Source: JAFASC01 sp034669505 (lineage in GTDB: Bacteria > Pseudomonadota > Alphaproteobacteria > Rhizobiales > Beijerinckiaceae). From it: DNA of 64,000 nucleotides. The translations under genes and the position numbers were made by a program. How positions within the stretch are numbered: the first letter of the stretch is position 1; each line of letters starts with the position of its first letter. The stretch covers positions 1 through 64,000 of the forward strand of contig JAXDNJ010000001.1 in NCBI GenBank assembly GCA_034669505.1, written 5' to 3'. The notes under the pieces were generated by a model that searched no databases, was not told the DNA's origin, and saw only the letters and a program-made list of their open reading frames with translations. This document shows positions 27,400 to 36,087 of this stretch, piece after piece.

Positions 27400-29405
27400 G
27401 GGCCCGCCTCAGCACTCGGTGGAACAAGACGCCAGATAATGACCGAGCGCTCGGCGGGATCAAGAGCGATCGTATGCGTCTTGCCGTGCAGCACGAAATG
27501 GAAGCCATTGAGGAGGTCGACGACAGCTACCGATCCGTCGTCCGGTAGGCCGAACTCCCAGAGCGGGACCTCGTAGGCGCATTCCTGGCGGTTGCGCGGA
27601 TCGAGATTGACCATGACCATGATCGCATTGCTGCGGTCGGGGGTGAAGCGGGCGAACGCCACGATTGCCTCATTCCAAGCGTTCAGGAACAGCGTGCCGC
27701 GCACGTCATGCAGCACCGGGTTCTCCCGCCGGATGCGGTTCAGCGCGCGGATGTGATCCTTGATGTTGCCGGAGACGCCAAAGTCGCGGACCCTGATCTC
27801 GTATTTTTCTGAATCGAAATATTCCTCGCGTCCTGGCAGCGGCTCGGATTCGCAAATCTCGAACCCGCTATACATGCCCCAATTGCCCGACAGCATCGCC
27901 GCAAGCGTGGAGCGCACGATGAAACCGGGGCGCCCGCTCGTCTGCAGATAGAGCGGGTTGATGTCAGGCGTATTGACGAAAAAGTTCGGCCGGTAATATT
28001 CCGCCATCTCGCCCTGCAGCTCATTAATGTATTCGGTAATGTTCCATTTCTCATCGCGCCAGGTGAAATACGTGTAGGATTGCTGAAAGCCGATCTTGGC
28101 GAGCTTGCGCATCATGCTCGGCCGCGTGAAGGCTTCCGCCAGGAAAATCACATCGGGATGTTCGCGGTTGATGTCTGCGATTAGCCAGCGCCAAAATGGG
28201 ATCGGCTTCGTGTGCGGATTGTCGACACGGAAAATCTTGACGCCTTTATCGATCCAGAAAAGGATGACGTCGCGCAGGGCAAGCCAAAGCGAGGGAAAGG
28301 ACTCGCCGTAGAAATGGACGTTGACGATATCCTCGTACTTCTTCGGCGGGTTTTCAGCGTAGGCGATCGAGCCGTCCTTCTTCCATTCGAACCATTGCGG
28401 GTGCTCTTTGATCCACGGGTGGTCAGGCGAGCACTGGATCGCAAAGTCGAGCGCAATTTCGAGATCGTGTGCGCGGGCGGCTTCGACGAGGCGCAGGAAA
28501 TCCTCCATCGTGCCGAGTTCCGGATGCAGCGCATCGTGTCCGCCTTCGTCCGAGCCGATTGCGTAGACGCTGCCCGGGTCGGCCGGGCTTGCCGAGAGTG
28601 CGTTGTTGCGGCCTTTCCGGTTGGTCTTGCCGATCGGATGGATCGGCGGAAAGTAAAGCACGTCGAAACCGAGATCACGGACATATGGCAGGCGCGAGAT
28701 CACGCCGTTGAAAGTGCCATGCTGGCGCGGGCTCGGCGTCTGCGAGCGCGGAAAAAGTTCATACCACGCGGAGAACGCCGCCGCTTTCCGGTCGGCGATC
28801 ACAACGAGTTCGCGTCCATACCGCGAGACATTGTCGCGGCGGCCGTGATTGCTCATGAAAGCAAGGACACGCGGCTCAAGCAGAAAGCTCGCGGGATCGC
28901 CACCCGGGCTTTCGGCGGCCGCGATGATGGCGTCGCGCGCGCTGATGGCGCTGCGCGTGCGCGGTTTTGTTTCGCGGATCAGATCGAGCCCGTGTTCGAG
29001 GTCGAGGCTCAGATCCTGACCGGCATCGCGTTTCTTTTCGAGGCCGGCGTGCCAGCTCGCAAACGGATCGCGCCATGCTTCGATGGTGTAGAGATAGCGA
29101 GCATTCTCTTCGAGCGGAAACGAGCCCGTCCAGCGGTCGTTCTCGACAAAACTCATGCGCACCCGGTGCCAATCGGTCTCGCGCTCGAGGCGATACAGCA
29201 GATCGACGGCGATTTTCTCGTGACCATCGGTAAAGACGGTCGCTTGCACTTCAAGCGAGTCGCCAACAATGCGCTTGATCGGCGTGTCGCCGCAATCGAT
29301 CAGCGGACTGACCGCCTCGATGATGACGCGGCCCTCGGCGATTTGCGGCGATAATGCAGATTTAAGCGCCCGCGGTGACGCGCGCGCATCCAAGGGCCGT
29401 GTCAT
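27396..29405 (-). CDS. glgE: Alpha-1,4-glucan:maltose-1-phosphate maltosyltransferase
   Basis: A 669-residue GH13_3 enzyme that transfers maltosyl units from maltose-1-phosphate onto alpha-glucan. An N-terminal beta domain is followed by the barrel with YFPPIHPIGKTNRKGRNN, IALDFAIQCSPDHPW, IFRVDNPHTKPIPFW (nucleophile Asp), FLAEAFTRP (acid/base Glu) and NTPDINPLYLQTSGRPGF. These are diagnostic of GlgE. The ATG overlaps the upstream malQ-treY stop (ATGA). Proven GlgE pathways also use TreS, Pep2 and GlgB, all present here. Confidence 0.96.
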   Translation of the reverse strand: MTRPLDARASPRALKSALSPQIAEGRVIIEAVSPLIDCGDTPIKRIVGDSLEVQATVFTDGHEKIAVDLLYRLERETDWHRVRMSFVENDRWTGSFPLEENARYLYTIEAWRDPFASWHAGLEKKRDAGQDLSLDLEHGLDLIRETKPRTRSAISARDAIIAAAESPGGDPASFLLEPRVLAFMSNHGRRDNVSRYGRELVVIADRKAAAFSAWYELFPRSQTPSPRQHGTFNGVISRLPYVRDLGFDVLYFPPIHPIGKTNRKGRNNALSASPADPGSVYAIGSDEGGHDALHPELGTMEDFLRLVEAARAHDLEIALDFAIQCSPDHPWIKEHPQWFEWKKDGSIAYAENPPKKYEDIVNVHFYGESFPSLWLALRDVILFWIDKGVKIFRVDNPHTKPIPFWRWLIADINREHPDVIFLAEAFTRPSMMRKLAKIGFQQSYTYFTWRDEKWNITEYINELQGEMAEYYRPNFFVNTPDINPLYLQTSGRPGFIVRSTLAAMLSGNWGMYSGFEICESEPLPGREEYFDSEKYEIRVRDFGVSGNIKDHIRALNRIRRENPVLHDVRGTLFLNAWNEAIVAFARFTPDRSNAIMVMVNLDPRNRQECAYEVPLWEFGLPDDGSVAVVDLLNGFHFVLHGKTHTIALDPAERSVIIWRLVPPSAEAGP

Positions 29406-32400
29406 GCGCTAATCCTTGCGACGGCGAACGGCAGGTGGCAGAGGAGTTCTGAGGCTGCGACTTCTCCGTCGGAGATAAATGCCGATCCGCTCAGGAGGTT
29501 GCGCCAACGCCCCTCGGGAACGGCGAGGCGGGTGTCCCGCCAGCCCGCCTCTCCGACCGGCAGGTCGAGGTTGCCGAGCTGCCGATGCAGCAGCCGCGGT
29601 ACGGCGACGAGCAGCATCTCATGGTGCCGTCGCCGCGTGAATGCGACGAGGCGTGGAGCTTCGGCGCCGCGCGTCGGCACCGGCTCGAACACGCCGTCGC
29701 TGTAGAGTTCCGGGAATGCGGCGCGGTCGGCGAGGAGGAGTGCGATGAGCCGCTGCTTGATACGCCCGTCCGGCCACGAGCGGATGAGTTCGGCAAGATC
29801 ATCGGACGCCGAGAGAGCGGCTTCACCCGCGGCGTAGTCGACCGGGCGGCGATTGTCCGGATCGACCAGGGAGAAATCCCAAAATTCCGTGCCTTGATAG
29901 AAATCCGGTACGCCGGGCAGCGTGCTCTTCAGAATCGTGCGGGTGAGCCCATTGAGCATGCCGCGCGCGGAAAGCTCTCGTGCCAGCGCCACGATGGCCT
30001 GCCACGGCGCCCCGCCGGTGTCGAGGAGCAGTGCGATAAAATGGCGGGCGCGGGCTTCGTACGCCTCATCGGGATTGATCCAGGAGGTGTGGCGCTTTGC
30101 CTCGCGCAGGGCCTTTTGCACATAGATGTGCAGGCGCTCGCGGAAGCTTTCGATCACGCCAGGATCGGGACTGGCCTCGATCGCTTCAACCGGCAGCGCG
30201 CCGATCAGCGATTGCAGCACCATATAGCGGTCGTTGGCGTCGATCGGCTCGCCGTCTACCTGCTGCTCGATGACCGAGCGCTCCACCGTCTCGACGAGCC
30301 GCGCCCAGACTTCCGGCACTTCGGACAATGCCAGCAGGCGTCCGCGCGCATCCTCGCCGCGCTTGGTGTCGTGTGTGGCCGTCGCGATCAGCGCATTCTT
30401 CTGGCGCTCGTATCTGCCCTGCTGCGCGGAGTAGAAACCATTGAGATCGATGCCGAAGGCTGCGGGGTCCCCGCCGACCTCGTTCAAAGCGAGGAAGCGC
30501 ACCTCGCGATAGAACAGCGTGTCTTCGAGGCTCTTCGCCATGACCGGTCCGGTTAATTGCTGGAAACGGCGGCGAAAGCGCGAGAGGAGCGCGCCGCTTG
30601 GACGCGTGGGCGCGCCGGCGCCCGGACGATCGAGCAGAACGGCGGCGATCATGTCATGTACGGAGGAATCGGCGAGGCGGCTCTTGGCTTTTGCCTCGGC
30701 AATGCTTGTTTCAATGATCGCCGCGTCCTCTGCAGCAATCGGCCCGCGATCCGTAAGATATGTGCGGTAGACGGGGAAGCTCGCGATTACCTCGCCAAGA
30801 GCCGTGCGTATGGCATTGACCGTCGCATCGCGCGTGCGGCGATCGGAGTCGGCGATGCGCTTTAGATCGGAGACGAGGCCCTCGAGCTCGCTCGCAAAAC
30901 TGGTCTCCAAAATTTCGAGTTTGGCCCGGCGCAGCGCATTGTGGAAATCTTCCCCGCGCCCGGTGCAGACGCGATAAAGCCGGTCGAACGGACCTTTCGC
31001 ATTGCGATCAACGAGAATTCCGTCGAGCAGTGTCAGCGCATCATAGCCGGTCGTGCCGGCAATCGGCCAATCGCGGAGCTTCTCGCCGGGTTCGAGGATT
31101 TTCTCGACCACGATGTAGAAGCCGGGGCCAACAGCGCCCTGCAGCGCATCGACGTAGCCTTCGGGATCCGCCAGTCCATCGATATGGTCCACGCGTAGTC
31201 CGTGCACGCGGCCTTCGCGGACGAGGCGGAAGATCAGCGCATGACTGGCGTCGAAGACGTCGCGCTCTTCGACGCGAAGGCCAGCGAGTGAATCGATATC
31301 GAAAAAACGGCGGTAATTCACATCGCTCGACGCAACACGCCAATAAGCGAGGCGATACGCTTGCCGTTCGAGGAGATCGTGCAGCGGGCCAAAACTTTCC
31401 GGACGGCCCTTGATGCCGTTCAGGACCTCGACGGCGCGCTCGATCGCCCGTGCCAGCGCGGGTTCACGTCGCGCGGCGCGCGAGAGCCGCTTCTTGATGT
31501 CCTCGGCGCGCGCGGGAAAGGCGGCGCGCCGGCGCGCCGACGTCTCGCCGGCCATGCTGCGGAGTTCGCCGACGATCGCCAGCACATCCGCGCTCAGCGC
31601 CGACGTGCCGAGGACCGCGAGCGCATTGTCGAGAACATCGGGATAGCTCAGCGGCGAGATCAGAAAGCGATGCTCGTATTGCCAGACGCTGAACGCGCCC
31701 TGCTCGACATCAAAAGCGAGATGCAAGTTGCCGTTTTCCAGCGCCTCGCCGTATTGGGCGCCAAGGAACGGCAATACCAACTTGCCGTTGGCGCCGAGCC
31801 GCTGCCAATCGATGTCGAAATAATGCGCGTGCGGCGACAGCTCGCCCCATTCGAGGATCGACAGCCACCACGGATTGTCGGAACCGCCGACGCCCATATG
31901 GTTCGGCACGATATCGAGGATGAGTTGCAAATCGTGCTTGGCCAGCATGTCGGAGAAGCGAAGGAATGCCGCTTCGCCGCCGAGCTCGGGATTGATCTTG
32001 GTTGGATCGACGCTGTCATAGCCGTGCGTCGAACCTGGCCGCGCGGTGAAGATCGGCGAGGCGTAGACGTGACTGATGCCGAGCCTGGCGAGATAGGGAA
32101 CGATCGCGCTCGCCTGGTCGAAGCCGAAGTTCTTGTGGAATTGCAGACGATACGTCGCGCGCGGCGGCGGCGCCGCGAGACGCGAGACTTCCGGGCGCAG
32201 CCCGCGCCCTTCGAGTGCTAAAGCCGCGGCGGTCTTAGCGAGCGGCCCGCCGGGCACTTCGATCTCACGCACGCTCTGCCGCAGCCGGCGCTTCCAGTTG
32301 GGATGGCCGCGATCCGGTCCCGGCATGTTCGGCTGATTCATCTCGCGCGTCGCGTCCTCGACCTGCACGGCGGCGAGGATCGAAGGCGTGCGCGCGAGAT

Positions 32401-34276
32401 AACGCAAGCTGCCGACGAGCGGCGGGTCACCGGGATCGTCGGCCGAGGAGAGGTTCTGTTGTTGCAGCGCTTGGCGCAGCCGCTCCTTGTCGGCTTCGCG
32501 TGCGGCGCGTTCGCGCGCCGCGAGATCGGGCGCAAAAATGCCGAAGGTTTCGCGCAAATCGACGTCGAGTCCGCGCCACCAGCCCAAGAATGTCGGCAGA
32601 TCGTGCGTGGTGAGCGCTGCAAGAGCGTCGCGCGGATAGGCCTCCGGTGCTTTGAAGGCGCCGTCACTCTCATGTTCGAAGAACAGGATGCGATAGCTTA
32701 AAAGCCCAGCGCGCATGATCGCATCGGAAAAACCTTCTGGCGCGGTGCCGAGATCCTCGGCGATGACGAGGCAGCGATTGCGATGGCTTTCGAGCCGCAG
32801 CACCGCGAGCGACGCTTCGAAGGGATAATCAACATAGGCGCCGCCTAGCGCCGACTTGCCGCGCGGAATGAGGAAGAGGCGCTGCAACTGAAACGCATGA
32901 TCGATGCGGATTGCGCCGGCATGCCGCATATTGGCGGTAACGAGCGCGCGGAAGGCGGCGAGCCCCTGCGCCTCCAGCGCCAATGGATGGAACGGCGGCA
33001 GGCCCCAGTTCTGCCCCTCGGGGCCGAGCAAATCCGGTGGCGCGCCGATCGACAAAGCAGGCGCGAAGCGATCGGGATGCGCCCAGATTTCGGAACCGCC
33101 GGAATCGCCGCCGACCGCGAGGTCACGGTAAAGGCCGATCTCCATTCCCGCACTCGCGGCCGTGCGCGCGGCGTCGGCGAGCTGCTGATCGGCCAGGAAT
33201 TGCAGCCACTCGTGAAAACGCACGAGATCGTCATTGTCTTTGATGAAGCGCGCCACGTCGCGCGACCCGTGACTACGAAAAGCATCCGGCCATTGGCCGA
33301 GCCACGAGCAGCCCTCTTCCCGCTGCTTTTCAGCAATCGCTTCGAACGCAGCGTGAAGGCGCAGGTTCTCGCCTGCCTCGCGGCGGAATGCCTCGAACTC
33401 GGATGAAGGACCCCGGCTGCGGACTTCCTCCCAAAGCGTTTCAAGGACGCGTCGCATGATCGACCAGACCGCGCCGTGATCGATGAAGGGCGACTGGCGC
33501 AGGAAACTGATCTGCGTCGCGGTATCGCCTTCGAGAAGTGTCGCCGCGCGGCTACCGGCAAATTCGCGAATGTGGAAAATGTCGATCAGCAACGGGTCCA
33601 GGAAGAGCCGCGACGACGGAGAGTAGGGCGAGATTTTACTGCGATCGGAGGTAAACAGCGCGTGCAGCGGACTAAGGCCCAGGAAGGAAGCGCCATGCCG
33701 TCCCGCAACCTTTGCGAGTTCGGCGACGTCGGCCAGGTTGCCTATACCCAGATCGTCGCGGCCGCGCAGGCTGGCGACTTGGCACGTCAATCCCCAGGCG
33801 CGACCATGCTCGAGCTGTTCAGGGTGGTAACAACGCGGCGGCGCGATGATGAGGAGTGACTCAGCACGCGCATCGCCCGCATGCGCGACAAGCCGGTGAT
33901 AGCCGTCGGGTAGATTATCGAGCCAAAGAACGTTGCCGCGCTCCTGATGCTCGACACGGGAGCGTCCTTCGCGCGTGCCGCCGGCTTCCAGCGTGATGTG
34001 CCAGTCGACATTCGTGCCGGGCGCGGCTCGCACCGCGATCGTGCCGTATGTGTCGGGCGTGGCAAGCGGCGCCACAAGCGCGCCGCGCACCCGCTCCATG
34101 GCGGCCAATGAGTCGCGCGCGGCGCCGGCACTCGACACATCCAGGCCGAACGCCGTGATGATCGCGCGCTTCGTTTCCTCCGGCGTGACATTCTCTTTCT
34201 GATGTACGTCGGTGTAGCCATGCGCGATGCCAAGCAGCCGCGCCAGGTGATCGACAGCGCCCGACTCAGCGCTCAT
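29402..34276 (-). CDS. 4-alpha-glucanotransferase / malto-oligosyltrehalose synthase fusion (MalQ-TreY)
   Basis: One uninterrupted frame of 1,624 residues. The first 650 or so are a GH77 amylomaltase: LYRDLAVGGD, GAIRIDHAFQLQRLFLIP (nucleophile Asp), VIAEDLGTAPEGF (acid/base Glu) and THDLPTFLGWWRG. A Pro/Ala-rich linker leads at about residue 705 to a GH13 TreY: ATYRLQFHKNFGFDQA, SHVYASPIFTARPGSTHGYD, DIVPNHMGVG, HGLRVDHIDGLADPEGY and TATHDTKRGEDARGRL. MalQ would lengthen malto-oligosaccharides and TreY isomerise their reducing end to a trehalosyl unit for TreZ. The start at 34276 forms ATGA with the treZ stop. Confidence 0.92.
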   Translation of the reverse strand: MSAESGAVDHLARLLGIAHGYTDVHQKENVTPEETKRAIITAFGLDVSSAGAARDSLAAMERVRGALVAPLATPDTYGTIAVRAAPGTNVDWHITLEAGGTREGRSRVEHQERGNVLWLDNLPDGYHRLVAHAGDARAESLLIIAPPRCYHPEQLEHGRAWGLTCQVASLRGRDDLGIGNLADVAELAKVAGRHGASFLGLSPLHALFTSDRSKISPYSPSSRLFLDPLLIDIFHIREFAGSRAATLLEGDTATQISFLRQSPFIDHGAVWSIMRRVLETLWEEVRSRGPSSEFEAFRREAGENLRLHAAFEAIAEKQREEGCSWLGQWPDAFRSHGSRDVARFIKDNDDLVRFHEWLQFLADQQLADAARTAASAGMEIGLYRDLAVGGDSGGSEIWAHPDRFAPALSIGAPPDLLGPEGQNWGLPPFHPLALEAQGLAAFRALVTANMRHAGAIRIDHAFQLQRLFLIPRGKSALGGAYVDYPFEASLAVLRLESHRNRCLVIAEDLGTAPEGFSDAIMRAGLLSYRILFFEHESDGAFKAPEAYPRDALAALTTHDLPTFLGWWRGLDVDLRETFGIFAPDLAARERAAREADKERLRQALQQQNLSSADDPGDPPLVGSLRYLARTPSILAAVQVEDATREMNQPNMPGPDRGHPNWKRRLRQSVREIEVPGGPLAKTAAALALEGRGLRPEVSRLAAPPPRATYRLQFHKNFGFDQASAIVPYLARLGISHVYASPIFTARPGSTHGYDSVDPTKINPELGGEAAFLRFSDMLAKHDLQLILDIVPNHMGVGGSDNPWWLSILEWGELSPHAHYFDIDWQRLGANGKLVLPFLGAQYGEALENGNLHLAFDVEQGAFSVWQYEHRFLISPLSYPDVLDNALAVLGTSALSADVLAIVGELRSMAGETSARRRAAFPARAEDIKKRLSRAARREPALARAIERAVEVLNGIKGRPESFGPLHDLLERQAYRLAYWRVASSDVNYRRFFDIDSLAGLRVEERDVFDASHALIFRLVREGRVHGLRVDHIDGLADPEGYVDALQGAVGPGFYIVVEKILEPGEKLRDWPIAGTTGYDALTLLDGILVDRNAKGPFDRLYRVCTGRGEDFHNALRRAKLEILETSFASELEGLVSDLKRIADSDRRTRDATVNAIRTALGEVIASFPVYRTYLTDRGPIAAEDAAIIETSIAEAKAKSRLADSSVHDMIAAVLLDRPGAGAPTRPSGALLSRFRRRFQQLTGPVMAKSLEDTLFYREVRFLALNEVGGDPAAFGIDLNGFYSAQQGRYERQKNALIATATHDTKRGEDARGRLLALSEVPEVWARLVETVERSVIEQQVDGEPIDANDRYMVLQSLIGALPVEAIEASPDPGVIESFRERLHIYVQKALREAKRHTSWINPDEAYEARARHFIALLLDTGGAPWQAIVALARELSARGMLNGLTRTILKSTLPGVPDFYQGTEFWDFSLVDPDNRRPVDYAAGEAALSASDDLAELIRSWPDGRIKQRLIALLLADRAAFPELYSDGVFEPVPTRGAEAPRLVAFTRRRHHEMLLVAVPRLLHRQLGNLDLPVGEAGWRDTRLAVPEGRWRNLLSGSAFISDGEVAASELLCHLPFAVARISA

Positions 34277-36084
34277 GGCGAGACTTTCCAGGAGATGCCG
34301 GTCCACGGGTTAAGCCGAATGTGTTCGTCCCGCGCCTTCGCGCCGGGGCTTTGCCAGATGATGTGCGCATCGCCGGGCACGTCCATCGAGCGCTGGGCGC
34401 TTGCAAAGGAGGCGGCAAAGCCGAGACCGCCCGCCTCGAAGCGCCACTCGACTTTCAGTACATCGGCGGCGACATCGTACGCCGCTCCGAGATAGCGGCT
34501 CGCAATCACCGGCACGATCTCGCGATGGCGGATCGCGATGAGTTCCCGCATCTCCGCGAGCACAGATGCATGCGGTTCACGCGCAATCTCATTCCAATCG
34601 ATCTTCGAATTGAGAAATGTCTTCTCGTCCGTTGGATCAGGAATGCGCGCGGCGGCTTCTTCGTCGGTGAACGCCTTGAAATGCCGGAATTCACGGCGGC
34701 GACCTTTCCGTATCGCGTCCGACAGTTGGGGGTCGTCGGAAAAGTCGACAAAGAACTGGAACGGCGCCGACGCGCTCCATTCCTCGCCCATGAACAGCAT
34801 CGGAATTTGCGGCGAGAGGATCAGGCCGGCATGCGCAAGCGCCAGCTTCTCGGGCGTGGTCAGCGCGGCGATGCGTTCGCCGAAGGCCCGATTGCCGATC
34901 TGATCGTGATTTTGCACATGCGCGACAAAAGCGGTCGGCGGCAGATGCGCCGACGATTGCCCGCGCGGTTTTCCGTCGCGAATTTGCATCGGCTCGCCCT
35001 GAAAGACGAACCCCTCGGTCAGTCCGCGTCCGAGCTGCGCCATCGTCGTATCGGTATAGTCCGCGTAATAGCCTTCGCTCTCGCCGGTCATCAGAACGTG
35101 CCAGCAATGGTGGACGTCATCGTTCCATTGCGCGGTGTAGTGGGTCGGCTTGCCGCCGGCATCGCGCTCCAGCCATTTCGCCTCGTTCTCCTCGTTCTCC
35201 AAGACGAGGTGGATGTGGCGATCCGGATGTATCGCGCGGATCGTCTCGGCGATTTCTGCAAGGATGTGCTCTGCGCTGTCATCCGCGATCGCGTGAACCG
35301 CGTCGAAGCGCAGACCGTCCGCATTGAACTCTTCGAGCCAATAAAGTGCATTGTGCAGGAAGAAGTCGCGCACCGCCCGCTCTTCGTCGAAAGCGAGCCC
35401 GCCGCCCCACGGCGTCTGGTGCCGCTCGGTGAAGAAAGATTTGGAGAAGGTGTGCAGGTAATTTCCGCTCGGCCCGAAATGATTGTAGACGACATCGATA
35501 AAGATCATCAGGCCGAGCCGGTGCGCGCGATCGATCAGCCGTTTCAAATCATCGGGGGTACCGTAAGAAGCGTTCGGTGCGAAATGCGCGACCCCGTCAT
35601 AGCCCCAATTGCGCGCGCCGGGACAGTCGGAGAGCGGCATCAGTTCGATCGCGGTCGCGCCAAGATCGCGCCAGTGTTCGAGCTTTTCCGCAAGTGCCGC
35701 GAAGGTGCCCTCCGGGGTCGCCGTGCCGACATGCACTTCGACGAGCACGGTTTCCGCCCACGGGCGGCCGCGCCAATCGCCGTCGCTCCATTCGAAGCCA
35801 GAGGGATCAATGACGGCGCTCGGCTCGTGCACGCCATCCGGCTGGTAACGCGAAGCAGGATCCGGGGCACGGGCCTTACCGACATGATAGACATAGCGCG
35901 TGCCTGCCCCCGCGTTTGGCAGCGTCAATTCCCGCCATCCTCCGGGCTTCGCCTGCATCGGATGCGGCTTACCGCCCACAGTCGCGAGGACATCCTGCAC
36001 GTCCGGTGCAAAAAGCGAGAACCGGGTCGCATTTCCATCAATCTGGGCGCCAAAAGGCATGCGGTGCACGCGTCGTACTATCAT
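34273..36084 (-). CDS. treZ: Malto-oligosyltrehalose trehalohydrolase
   Basis: A 603-residue GH13 enzyme that releases trehalose from malto-oligosyltrehalose made by TreY. An N-terminal CBM48-like segment (FGAQIDGNATRFSLFAPDV) precedes VEVHVGTATPEGTFAAL, DVVYNHFGPSGNYL, ADGLRFDAVHAI (nucleophile Asp), LVLENEENEAKWL (acid/base Glu) and VQNHDQIGNRAFGER. It lies three bases after glgX and overlaps the next gene by ATGA. Confidence 0.95.
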   Translation of the reverse strand: MIVRRVHRMPFGAQIDGNATRFSLFAPDVQDVLATVGGKPHPMQAKPGGWRELTLPNAGAGTRYVYHVGKARAPDPASRYQPDGVHEPSAVIDPSGFEWSDGDWRGRPWAETVLVEVHVGTATPEGTFAALAEKLEHWRDLGATAIELMPLSDCPGARNWGYDGVAHFAPNASYGTPDDLKRLIDRAHRLGLMIFIDVVYNHFGPSGNYLHTFSKSFFTERHQTPWGGGLAFDEERAVRDFFLHNALYWLEEFNADGLRFDAVHAIADDSAEHILAEIAETIRAIHPDRHIHLVLENEENEAKWLERDAGGKPTHYTAQWNDDVHHCWHVLMTGESEGYYADYTDTTMAQLGRGLTEGFVFQGEPMQIRDGKPRGQSSAHLPPTAFVAHVQNHDQIGNRAFGERIAALTTPEKLALAHAGLILSPQIPMLFMGEEWSASAPFQFFVDFSDDPQLSDAIRKGRRREFRHFKAFTDEEAAARIPDPTDEKTFLNSKIDWNEIAREPHASVLAEMRELIAIRHREIVPVIASRYLGAAYDVAADVLKVEWRFEAGGLGFAASFASAQRSMDVPGDAHIIWQSPGAKARDEHIRLNPWTGISWKVSP

Positions 36085-36087
36085 TTG

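Noticed and set aside
28212..29354. 380-codon plus-strand open frame
   Set aside because: Antisense to glgE, with arbitrary composition.
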